Assembly: GCA_945863875.1 (NCBI GenBank)
Contig: CAMBBS010000044.1
Coordinates: 1-33,870, forward strand
Source: Desulfopila aestuarii DSM 18488
GTDB lineage: Bacteria; Desulfobacterota; Desulfobulbia; Desulfobulbales; Desulfocapsaceae
DNA: 33,870 nt
Direction of reading: 5' to 3'
Position numbers and translations under genes: made by a program. This document shows positions 7,719 to 15,348 of the stretch, one piece after another. Positions within the stretch are counted from its first letter, which is position 1; each line of letters begins with the position of its first letter. Under the pieces are notes generated by a model that ran no database searches, had not been told where the DNA came from, and saw nothing but the letters and a program-made list of their open reading frames with translations.

Positions 7719-8609
7719 ATGACAACCGAACTCTTCATTCAGTATCTGGTCGCCGGGGTAACCTATGGCAGCATCTATGCAATCGTAGCCATAGGCTTCA
7801 ACATTATCTACAATACTACCGGTATCATCAACTTTGCCCAAGGGGAATTTGTCATGCTCGGCGGTATGCTATCGATAACCTTCCTCCACTACCTGCCGCT
7901 GCCACTGGCAATTACCCTGGCCGTTCTTGTCACCATGGGCATCGGGGCGGCCATCGAAATGCTCTTTATCCGATGGCTAAAAGATCCAGGGGTGCTGCGG
8001 ATGATCATCATTACTATCGGTCTTTCAATCCTTATCCGTGAGGCTGCCCTGCATGTCTGGGGGTCGAATGTGCGCGCGTTGCCCTATTTCTTCGGCAATG
8101 AAATCAGTACTTTTGCTATTTTCGGCGCAAGGGTGTCACCGCAGGTACTGTGGGTGATTGGCACCTGTGGGCTGATGGTCGTCGCCCTCAATATTTTTTT
8201 CCAGGCCACCTCCATCGGCCGGGAGATGCGGGCCTGTGCCGCCAATCGCGTTGCCGCCTTACTCTGCGGAATTGACACCCGCAACATGGTAACCCTGTCT
8301 TTTGTCCTCAGCGCCGGAATTGGCGCCCTGGCTGGGGCGGTCATGTCTCCGATCACCTACACACAGTACGACAACGGCACCGGTCTGGCGATAAAGGGCT
8401 TCACGGTGGCCATTCTCGGCGGCCTTGGCAATTCCCTGGGGGCGGTAGCCGCCGGGCTGCTCCTCGGGATTATCGAGGCCTTTTCCGTCTCAGTTGTGCC
8501 GCTGGCCTTCCAGGATGCAATTGCCATCTCCATCCTCCTGATTATCCTCTTTGTCAGACCGTATGGTCTGTTCGGATCGAGCGCCATGGCCGGCCTTAAG
8601 GAGTTTTGA
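7719..8609 (+). CDS. livH: Branched-chain amino acid type ABC permease, LivH
   Basis: A 296-residue inner-membrane permease. Family motifs are visible: GSIYAIVAIGFNIIYNTTGIINFAQGE near residues 16-42 (split here as GSIYAIVAIGFN and IINFAQGEFVMLGG), GREMRACAANR near 166, and VAILGGLGNSLGAVAAG near 229. It has about eight hydrophobic segments. Length is normal for LivH. The ribosome site is weak, which fits reinitiation or reduced translation relative to livK. Its stop is near the livM start (TGA at 8607-8609). Confidence 0.93.
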   Translation: MTTELFIQYLVAGVTYGSIYAIVAIGFNIIYNTTGIINFAQGEFVMLGGMLSITFLHYLPLPLAITLAVLVTMGIGAAIEMLFIRWLKDPGVLRMIIITIGLSILIREAALHVWGSNVRALPYFFGNEISTFAIFGARVSPQVLWVIGTCGLMVVALNIFFQATSIGREMRACAANRVAALLCGIDTRNMVTLSFVLSAGIGALAGAVMSPITYTQYDNGTGLAIKGFTVAILGGLGNSLGAVAAGLLLGIIEAFSVSVVPLAFQDAIAISILLIILFVRPYGLFGSSAMAGLKEF

Positions 8610-8614
8610 CGAAC

Positions 8615-9700
8615 ATGGGCAAAAACCTCGTCTTTCTGCCAATTGTCGCCGTGGTCATAGCCATCCAGCTGCTGACCGCGTGGACCGGCACCATTTACTA
8701 CTTGACCCAGCTGACCATGTCGGCCTACTATTCGCTGCTCATTGTCGGCCTCTGCGTAGTGATGGGCTATGCCGGGCAAATCTCCATCGGTCATGCCGGT
8801 TTTTTTGCCATCGGCGGCTACCTCTCGGCGGCACTTACCACCCGTAACCTTATTCCCCATGCCGACTTTCTGCTGGTTCGTTTACTGAATTCCCTCGGCT
8901 GTCTTCAAGCCGGGCAAGACGTTTATGGCGATCCGCTCCTGGTATTCACTCCCTGGGTCGCCTGCATTATCGCCATCCTGACAACCCTGATTGTTGCCTT
9001 CATCCTCGGCGTCCCGGTGTTGAAACTGAAGGGGCACTATCTGGCCATGGCCACTCTAGGATTTGGTATCATCATCTACCGGATCGTTCTGGCAAGTGCC
9101 TATTTTGGCGAGGCCGATGGCATTTCCGGTGTCCCCGGCTTTATGCTTGTGCCGGGTCTTCTGGTAAGTGGTGACAAGGCCTGGCGGGTTCCGAACTACT
9201 ATATCGCCTGGTCCGTCCTGCTGCTTGCCATATTGCTCCTTCGCCAGCTCATCGACTCCAGGGTGGGCAGAGCGCTCCGGGCCATCCACGGTTCTCCGGA
9301 AGCCGCCGAAGCCATGGGTGTTGATATCGCCACCTACAAGCTGAAGACCTTCATGCTGTCGGCGGTGTTTTCCGCCCTGGCCGGCGTTCTCCTCACCCAC
9401 TACAACGGCGGTATCGGCCCGTCCGAGGCAAGCGTCATGAAATCGGTACGCTACGTGGCCATCGTCGCGGTCGGTGGTATGGCCAACCTTTGGGGCGCAC
9501 TGGCAATGGGCATGCTTCTCAATTTCCTGTCGCTGCGCGGACTCTTCGGCAGCTACGACGATGCGGTCTTTGGCCTGATCCTCATCACCATCATGCTCTT
9601 TGCTCCGAATGGCATCCTCGGTCTCCAGCTTGGCCGGATCTGGCAGGGTTTGCCTTACTTCCTGCGAAAAAAACCGGTGACGAAGGGGGTGAATGATTGA
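8615..9700 (+). CDS. livM: Branched-chain amino acid type ABC permease, LivM
   Basis: A 361-residue inner-membrane permease. A TTG at 8606 in the same frame overlaps livH but leaves only 2 bases after AAGGAG (8598-8603). The ATG at 8615 with an 11-base spacer is the better start. Motifs include GYAGQISIGHAGFFAIGGY near residue 50, LKGHYLAMATLGFG near 135, GRALRAIHGSPEAAEAMGV near 207, and VGGMANLWGALAMG near 284. An insertion of about 20 residues after NLIPHADF is larger than in Escherichia coli LivM. The stop TGA overlaps the livG start by one base. Confidence 0.92.
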   Translation: MGKNLVFLPIVAVVIAIQLLTAWTGTIYYLTQLTMSAYYSLLIVGLCVVMGYAGQISIGHAGFFAIGGYLSAALTTRNLIPHADFLLVRLLNSLGCLQAGQDVYGDPLLVFTPWVACIIAILTTLIVAFILGVPVLKLKGHYLAMATLGFGIIIYRIVLASAYFGEADGISGVPGFMLVPGLLVSGDKAWRVPNYYIAWSVLLLAILLLRQLIDSRVGRALRAIHGSPEAAEAMGVDIATYKLKTFMLSAVFSALAGVLLTHYNGGIGPSEASVMKSVRYVAIVAVGGMANLWGALAMGMLLNFLSLRGLFGSYDDAVFGLILITIMLFAPNGILGLQLGRIWQGLPYFLRKKPVTKGVND

Positions 9701-10455
9701 TGACCATTCTCCAGGTTCTGCAGCTGAGCAAGCGCTTTGGCGGTCTTCAGGCGGTCGATGAAGTCAGTTTCTCCCTTCGGCAGGGAATGATCAAGGCAGT
9801 AATCGGCCCGAATGGCGCCGGCAAGACCACCCTTTTTAACCTAATTGCCGGGATGCTCGCCCCGACCGGTGGCGAAATCCGTTTCCAGGGCAGGGCCATT
9901 CAGGGAATGCGACCGTTTCGCATCGCCGGCCTGGGTATTGCCAGGACCTTTCAGAACATCAAGATGTTCACCGGCATGACCGCCCTCGAGAACGTCATGG
10001 TTGGCAGGCATAGCCAATCGAAATCCGGCTTTCTCGCCTCGATGCTACATACCTCCGGCTGCCGCTCGGAAGAACGGGCGATTCGTGTCAGGGCGCTTGA
10101 ACTGCTCGATTTCCTCGGTATCGCCGACTGCGCCGATACCCTCGCCACCAACCTTGCCTTCGGTCAGCAGCGGGCCGTGGAAATGGCCCGGGCACTGGCT
10201 ATGGAACCGTCGCTGCTCCTCCTCGACGAACCGGCGGCCGGGTTGAATATATATGAAACCGCGGAAATTGGCAGGCTCATCGTGCGCATCAGAGAGCTTG
10301 GCATCACCGTTCTCTTGGTGGAACACGACATGTCCCTTGTCATGGATATCTCCGACGAAATTGTCGTGCTCAGTTTCGGACAAAAGATCGCCGAAGATAT
10401 CCCGACGGTCATCCAACAGGATCCGGAAGTCATAAAGGTTTATCTTGGCGAATAG
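9700..10455 (+). CDS. livG: Branched-chain amino acid type ABC ATPase, LivG
   Basis: A 251-residue cytoplasmic ATPase. The ATG at 9700 overlaps the livM stop by one base and follows AAGGGGGTG; a TTG at 9697 is the less likely start. It has Walker A GPNGAGKTT near residue 37, the Q-loop segment GIARTFQNIKMF, a signature loop modified to NLAFGQQRAVEMARAL (the usual LSYGQQR), Walker B LLLLDEPAAGLN and the H-loop VEHDMSLVM. The C-terminal extension ending IKVYLGE is typical of LivG. It energises LivHM together with LivF. Confidence 0.93.
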   Translation: MTILQVLQLSKRFGGLQAVDEVSFSLRQGMIKAVIGPNGAGKTTLFNLIAGMLAPTGGEIRFQGRAIQGMRPFRIAGLGIARTFQNIKMFTGMTALENVMVGRHSQSKSGFLASMLHTSGCRSEERAIRVRALELLDFLGIADCADTLATNLAFGQQRAVEMARALAMEPSLLLLDEPAAGLNIYETAEIGRLIVRIRELGITVLLVEHDMSLVMDISDEIVVLSFGQKIAEDIPTVIQQDPEVIKVYLGE

Positions 10456-10485
10456 CCGGGCAGGAGAGGCTGTAGCGGTGAATAC

Positions 10486-11211
10486 ATGTTAAAAATACGC
10501 AATCTTGAGGCCGGATACGGTAAGCTGCGGGTGTTGAAGAATGTGTCGATGCACGTAAGTGGCGGGGAGATCGTTGCCATTATCGGTGCCAACGGTGCAG
10601 GCAAGACCACCCTACTCGCCACCATTGCCGGGCTGATCCGCGCATCGTCCGGCGAGATCCATTTCCTCGGCGAGGATATCAGCAAACTGGCGGCGGCCAA
10701 GATCCCCGGCAGGGGCTGCGTCATGGTGCCGGAGGGCCGGCAAGTATTCGCCTCGATGACCGTTGCCGATAACCTCATTCTCGGCGGTCATGCCCTGTCT
10801 CGGCAACATAAAAAGGATTTATCCCGGCTCCTCGACCACCAGTACGAGCTGTTCCCGATCCTCCGGGAACGCCGGTCGCAGCTGGCCGGGACCCTTTCCG
10901 GCGGCGAGCAGCAGATGCTCGCCATGGGCCGGGCCTTGATGTCCAAGCCATCTCTCGTGATGATGGACGAACCCTCGACAGGGCTTGCCCCGCTCATTGT
11001 CCGCGATATTTTTCAGATCATCGTTCGGCTGCGGGCGGAGGGCAACACCGTGCTTCTCGTCGAACAGAACGCCAAGGCGGCCCTGGCCATCGCGGATCGC
11101 GGCTATGTCCTGGAAACCGGCAAGGTAATCATCCAGGCCCCGGCCGAGGATCTCCTGGCCAACAAGGATGTGCAGCGTGCCTACCTGGGGCGAGAAAAGC
11201 TGGAGGAATGA
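10486..11211 (+). CDS. livF: Branched-chain amino acid type ABC ATPase, LivF
   Basis: A 241-residue second ATPase of the transporter. Walker A GANGAGKTT lies near residue 33, VPEGRQVFASMTVADNL (LivF-specific) near 85, the signature LSGGEQQMLAMGRAL near 134, Walker B LVMMDEPSTGLAPL, and the H-loop VEQNAKAAL. It ends with VQRAYLGR as is usual for LivF. It starts 30 bases after livG, with GGAGAGG somewhat far upstream of the ATG. Confidence 0.93.
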   Translation: MLKIRNLEAGYGKLRVLKNVSMHVSGGEIVAIIGANGAGKTTLLATIAGLIRASSGEIHFLGEDISKLAAAKIPGRGCVMVPEGRQVFASMTVADNLILGGHALSRQHKKDLSRLLDHQYELFPILRERRSQLAGTLSGGEQQMLAMGRALMSKPSLVMMDEPSTGLAPLIVRDIFQIIVRLRAEGNTVLLVEQNAKAALAIADRGYVLETGKVIIQAPAEDLLANKDVQRAYLGREKLEE

Positions 11212-11284
11212 ATCTTCGAGCCGTGGCCGGTTTTTTTTCCTTTGCGAAAAACTCTTTTTCTAAGACAATGGAAAGGAGAGCACC

Positions 11285-11302
11285 ATGGCAGACAATTCAT
11301 AA
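11285..11302 (+). other. Five-codon mini-ORF with strong ribosome site ahead of paaK
   Basis: AAAGGAGAGCACC precedes ATG, and the frame reads MADNS then TAA. The paaK start lies 20 bases further on, with its own GGGGG site. It could be a leader peptide tuning paaK translation or the eroded start of a lost gene. The ribosome site is as good as those of real genes nearby. Confidence 0.4.
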
Positions 11303-11322
11303 CACCATTAGGGGGATGAACT

Positions 11323-12621
11323 ATGTATTGGCAAAAGCAATTTGAATGCATGCGCAGGGAGGACTTGGAGCAACTGCAGCTGGAGAGGCTTCAGGCCACC
11401 CTCTACCGCTTGGGAACGCATGTGCCCTTCTATCGACGGAAGCTGCGCGAGGCTAAGGTCGATTACGAAGCGATCACCTCGCTTGAAGCTTTGCGCAGTC
11501 TGCCTTTTACCACCAAGGAGGACCTGCACGGCAATTATCCCTACGGTCTCTTTGCCGTGCCTCTCCGGGATGTGGTGCGGATTCATTCTTCTTCCGGCAA
11601 CGCTGGCATGACCACGGTCGTTGGCTACAGTAAAAACGATATCAAGAATTGGTCGGACCTGGTGGCGCGGATCCTTCGCAGCGCAGGAGTGACCGCACTG
11701 GACGTGGTACAGATCGCCTATGACTATGGCATCTTTACCGGTGGACTGGGCTTGCATTATGGTGCCGAACGGCTGGGCGCCTCAGTCATCCCCATCTCCT
11801 CAGGCAATATCAAACGGCAGATCCGCATCATGCGGGACTTCAAGACCACCGCCCTGATCTGTACACCGTCCCATGCCCTGAAACTTGCCGATGTGATGAT
11901 GGATACGGGCGTGAACTCCAGCGAATTATCGTTGAAATACGGAGTGTTCGGGGCTGAACCCTGGTCCGAGACGATGCGCCGGGAGATTGCCGACCGTCTC
12001 GGCATCATCGCCACCGACAACTATGGCCTTTCCGAGGTCATGGGACCGGGTATTGCCGGGGAATGCCGGGAATGCAACGGCCTGCACATCAATGAGGATC
12101 ATTTCCTCGTCGAGGTCCTGGATACGGCAACCCTTGAACCGGTCCCCCCGGGCGAGGTCGGCGAACTGGTCATCACCACCCTGACCAAGGAGGCCTTTCC
12201 GGTCATCCGCTACCGCACCCGCGACCTTACCCGCCTCCTCCCCGGCGCCTGTCCCTGCGGCCGGACCCTGGCCCGGATGAGCCGCATCCTCGGCCGTTCC
12301 GACGACATGCTGATCATTAGGGGGGTGAATATTTTTCCCGCCCAGATCCAGGCCGTACTTGCCGATATCGACGGTACGGAACCGTCCTACCTGATCGTCG
12401 TCGACCGGGAGAACCATGAGGATAAACTGACTGTCATGGTTGAGGTCACCGAGGCCCTCTTCTCCGACCAGATACGCAAACAGTGGGCCCTCGCCGCATC
12501 TATCCAAGAACGGCTGGTCACCGATCTCGGCATCCAGGTTCAGGTCAAACTCGTCGAGGAAAAGACACTGGAGCGAATCGACAGCAAAGGCAGAAAAGTT
12601 ATCGACAATCGGACTTTTTAA
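11323..12621 (+). CDS. paaK: Phenylacetate-CoA ligase (AMP-forming, PaaK family)
   Basis: A 432-residue cytoplasmic acyl-adenylate enzyme of normal PaaK length that would activate phenylacetate or a related aryl acid to its CoA thioester. Family landmarks are VPFYRRKL near residue 34, LPFTTKEDL near 60, NYGLSEVMGPGIAGEC near 229, VGELVITTLTKEAFPVIRYRTRDL (in two parts around 280-305), GRSDDMLIIRGVNIFPAQI near 325, and the end RIDSKGRKVIDNR. The phosphate-binding loop at 88-102 reads HSSSGNAGMTTVVGY. The familiar form is SSGTTGKPTVVGY, so the lysine position carries Met. The operon with livKHMGF suggests uptake and activation of an aromatic acid, possibly from amino acid fermentation. Confidence 0.9.
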   Translation: MYWQKQFECMRREDLEQLQLERLQATLYRLGTHVPFYRRKLREAKVDYEAITSLEALRSLPFTTKEDLHGNYPYGLFAVPLRDVVRIHSSSGNAGMTTVVGYSKNDIKNWSDLVARILRSAGVTALDVVQIAYDYGIFTGGLGLHYGAERLGASVIPISSGNIKRQIRIMRDFKTTALICTPSHALKLADVMMDTGVNSSELSLKYGVFGAEPWSETMRREIADRLGIIATDNYGLSEVMGPGIAGECRECNGLHINEDHFLVEVLDTATLEPVPPGEVGELVITTLTKEAFPVIRYRTRDLTRLLPGACPCGRTLARMSRILGRSDDMLIIRGVNIFPAQIQAVLADIDGTEPSYLIVVDRENHEDKLTVMVEVTEALFSDQIRKQWALAASIQERLVTDLGIQVQVKLVEEKTLERIDSKGRKVIDNRTF

Positions 12622-12660
12622 TTACCTCTTGTGAAGATTAAGGTAAACAGGCTGTCAATG

Positions 12661-12935
12661 GGGGGTTCTGTCGCAAAGTTTTCAAAAAAGTCGAACGCCC
12701 CTACTCCCCTTTTCAACTATGCTGCCAACGAGTAGAAGGTTTACGCTAAACTTTGTACCGAGATGTCTTTCATTGCCAATTGCCCCTTCCTGAGCGTATG
12801 AACTATCTCAATGCCATTCAATGTAATAGAGGCAGAGTCAGCTGATTTGAAGTCGAGCATGGAGTTGATTATTCTCTTCAAGAGGAGATTTGTAGACCAC
12901 ACTTCCGTCAATGGTGATTTTTTCATGGAGCTCCA
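12661..12935 (-). mobile_element. IS6-family insertion sequence remnant (C-terminal transposase piece and terminal repeat)
   Basis: GGTTCTGTCGCAAAGTTT near 12664 looks like an IS6-type terminal inverted repeat. Reading inward on the minus strand, a piece ending at 12741 holds LLLKRIINSMLDFKSADSAS and GIEIVHTLRKGQLA, matching the C-terminus of IS6 transposases (K-R-x-x-x-x-M-L-x-F-K-S, then I-R-K-G-Q). In another frame just upstream, HEKITIDGS fits the family motif before the catalytic region's end. The roughly 35 residues that should separate these pieces are deleted. No other inverted repeat was found, so the element is dead. Confidence 0.65.
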
Positions 12936-12944
12936 TTGTTGGGG

Positions 12945-13758
12945 TATACCCCCATTTCATTGACGTAGTGCCGGGTACGCCCACAGCTTCACGAAAGTCC
13001 ACCGATGGTCTGTCACATTTGCTGCCATCGCCGGGGTTTTCGGCCGTAATATCCGATCTTCACCTCAACTGAATGTTTCATGGGGACGAATCAAATTGTA
13101 GCAGGCCACGCAGATGGCGAACTTAGCCTTGAGCCAACGCATTGAACAGGCAACGGCCGGAGCCTTGCGCGTCAGACATCCCATAACCGCCAGTATAAGT
13201 TGGAACGTCCGATGTAGATGGTGTTGATCATCTGCCTTGGCGACTCTGCTAATCGCGCAAAAACTGACTGTTCGGTCCCGTAAATCACCTTACATTCCAC
13301 CTTGATGATCTTTACACCCTGTCTTGTCTTATGAACCGTGGCATAATCAAGATCAGCATCAATGACCCGCTCTGGATTCCTGGGCCGCCCGGGTTTGCCT
13401 GTCGGTGGCAGAGGAACCAGTTGGTGAAACAACTCACCCAAGACCTTGCCGTAATGGGGCAGATCATCTGAGACAAACAAGGGCTTGCCTTGACAGCAGT
13501 CGGTCAAATCCTTCAACCTCTGCCGAGCATCGTCCAGCTCACGCCCGCCAATCCTAAACGCTATCAGTAGTCGGGTTGGCGCGTCAATGGCCATCCAGAT
13601 CCACGTCCGTCCGTACTGGCGTTCGAGGTCTTCGGCACTGCCAGAACTTTACTTTTTTTCACAAAGGCCCATAACTCGTCAAGCTGCGCCTCGGTCATTT
13701 CCAACGAAGTCAGGAGGCTGGAAAAAAGCACATCAGCGCAGTATGTCAAAGACCGCAC
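12945..13758 (-). pseudogene. IS1-like transposase pseudogene, frameshifted
   Basis: On the minus strand the N-terminal frame reads MTEAQLDELWAFVKKSK. It shifts near 13600 to RTWIWMAIDAPTRLLIAFRIG and continues through DDARQRLKDL, LFVSDDLPHY, then QSVFARLAESPRQMINTIYIGRSN. It shifts again near 13180 to LTRKAPAVACSM and YNLIRPHET, and once more to MTDHRWTFVKLW. This order matches IS1-like transposases with a DELW motif and an acidic catalytic core. The zinc-binding N-terminal part is missing. With at least three frame changes it cannot make an active enzyme. Its 3' end abuts the IS6 remnant. Confidence 0.65.
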
Positions 13759-14354
13759 CCTGAAAAAACAGGATAGACAGGGTGAAGAGTCTTATGTCCA
13801 AAAAACGTTGAAAATCACTTTTTCGCCCACCAGGGATGAGCGGTAAAGCGGCCACCAAAATGAGCGCTCGAGAAAAAAAGTCAAATCCTGACTGTTATTT
13901 TGTGTTAGATTGTTTAAATTTTAATTATACGACTCGGCTGCTGGTCCAAAACTGGAACTGCTGACATGTCCACAACTTGAGATTGCAACACCAAATCTCA
14001 TAAAAATTGATTTAATCAAGAAGAAGCTTAAATTACCGTTCTGTTTATATTCTTGATGTTGCCATTTAATATCTATCACCTTAGCAAGTTGCCATTTCGT
14101 TCAAAATAACCAAAATCTTGTCGATCTTAACATCCCTATCGAAGATGTTGCCGGAAAGACATATGAACGAGGAAGCTGTTGGTTCTACAATCAGGAAAAG
14201 CAGCGGTTCGGTGCATACGGTACGGTAAAAACAACAGCCTTCGTTCTCCGGCCCTGAGCTTCGAACATGGAACCCACCGGAGCAACTCAGGTCCGACTCA
14301 ATGCAGTGACAACACCGCCCAAGGAATCTCTGGTCTCAGACAGGGAGGATTCAA
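13759..14354. other. About 600 bases without a supported gene
   Basis: AT-rich sequence with only short frames. GTTGCCATTT occurs twice in the same orientation (14058-14067 and 14088-14097). A 69-codon open frame at 14179-14388 on the plus strand resembles nothing I know and is antisense to the HipA-like tail. It probably consists of eroded mobile element flanks. Confidence 0.4.
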
Positions 14355-14538
14355 CTACTTCTCGAAGGAGAAGGGATTAAGGAACTGACGTCCCCATAGC
14401 AGCTTTTTATCTATTTCGCTAAGTTGCGCTTCCTCGCACACCTCACCCCAGTATTGACGAATAGTTGCCTCAAGTTGCTCAAATATTTTTTTGGCATTGT
14501 TTTCAGAAAGCAGGAAATGATACTCAACGTGGTATCAA
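14355..14538 (-). pseudogene. HipA-like toxin C-terminal remnant
   Basis: About 58 codons read EYHFLLSENNAKKIF, then TIRQYWGEVCEEAQLSEID and end FLNPFSFEK followed by a stop. The pattern (L-S plus A-x-x-I, then W-x-x-x-A/C, then L-S-x-x-E/D and a terminal F) resembles the C-terminal helix bundle of HipA-type kinases. An in-frame TGA near 14538 closes it upstream, and no start codon with a ribosome site is present. HipA is about 400 residues, so roughly 85 percent is gone. The call is tentative. Confidence 0.35.
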
Positions 14539-14554
14539 ACTGCCTTGGGCCTCG

Positions 14555-14935
14555 TTATTTTGACAATTCAAAATCATGCCGTGTTTGAAATACTGGTGTT
14601 TGAATAATCTTAAATATAGCTTCTCTGGCTAATACGGATGTGTTTCTCCCCAACACATCCGCCTTTCTCTTCAATTCGTGATGATCTTCTTTTCTTAAAG
14701 GCACTTGCAACCAAACTATATCTGTTGGATATTGTTTGACACCCTTCTCTTTAATCAACTCGACAACACCCTTTATTTTTTCTGCATATTCATCTCGAAT
14801 CTTGCGATATTCACGGCTGTTTTCAGGCTGCTCCCAGTTCTGGTATGTGCGGGGCGCTACACCTAATACTACGGCAAAATCCTTCTGCCTTGCCCCAATT
14901 TCTTTTCTGATCTCTTTTAATTCGTCAGGCTTCAT
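14555..14935 (-). CDS. XRE-type helix-turn-helix protein with C-terminal ribbon-helix-helix-like part
   Basis: The chosen start gives 126 residues. Residues 4-36 (ELKEIRKEIGARQKDFAVVL, then GVAPRTYQNWEQ) form a Cro/C1-type helix-turn-helix. After a charged helix (residues 40-66), residues 72-112 (IVWLQVPLRKEDHHELKRKA, then TSVLAREAIFKII) look like a ribbon-helix-helix or MetJ/Arc-like segment. The frame is open further upstream to 15097, but that extension has no homology, so the ATG at 14935 is preferred despite a poor ribosome site. It probably acts as a DNA-binding autoregulator. It sits 17 bases before the HipA-like tail, which suggests a broken toxin-antitoxin locus. Confidence 0.6.
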   Translation of the reverse strand: MKPDELKEIRKEIGARQKDFAVVLGVAPRTYQNWEQPENSREYRKIRDEYAEKIKGVVELIKEKGVKQYPTDIVWLQVPLRKEDHHELKRKADVLGRNTSVLAREAIFKIIQTPVFQTRHDFELSK

Positions 14936-15239
14936 GATCAAATAATCTACATGAAGTCGTCTCAGAAAACGGAGAAAATTGTTCGCGGTATATAGCATAT
15001 ACAAGCCATCCCGGGTCTCATTATTGATACCTTGTTTTCTCGATGCCGACCGATGCCGGTGGAATCTGCTGCTGATCGTCCTGGAGGATGGTGTCAATCC
15101 TCCTTGGTTCGTCTGTTTTGATTCAAGATACCCTGTCTGTGGATTACGCTGCTCGCTCTTTCACATTGCCCAACGGTCAATCTTTCTATATAGTCACGTT
15201 CTAATATTAAAACCATAAACCAACTTATAAGGATATCTG
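14936..15239. other. Stretch without a supported gene
   Basis: Divergent space between the XRE gene (minus) and the small ORF at 15240 (plus). GATGCCGACC and GATGCCGGTG occur back to back near 15040. No convincing promoter pair was found. Confidence 0.35.
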
Positions 15240-15335
15240 ATGAATAATTTATACCGGATGGGATTGATGCCGATGTTGTCTGATTTAGACGCATACCTAG
15301 AAGAGTTTCCTTTGTTACGCCACCACGGTAAATGA
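15240..15335 (+). CDS. Small ORF of 31 codons ahead of the HAMP receptor gene
   Basis: ATG at 15240 is preceded by AAGGA with a 6-base spacer. The frame reads MNNLYRMGLMPMLSDLDAYL then EEFPLLRHHGK and stops 13 bases before the receptor's start. The peptide is amphipathic and acidic in the middle, with no signal peptide. It may be a genuine small protein, a leader controlling the downstream gene, or a fragment. I do not recognise it. Confidence 0.4.
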   Translation: MNNLYRMGLMPMLSDLDAYLEEFPLLRHHGK

Positions 15336-15348
15336 AGAGGTTGCAAAA

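Noticed and set aside
14058-14097. Direct repeat GTTGCCATTT as a CRISPR or iteron start
   Set aside because: Only two copies and no regular spacing.
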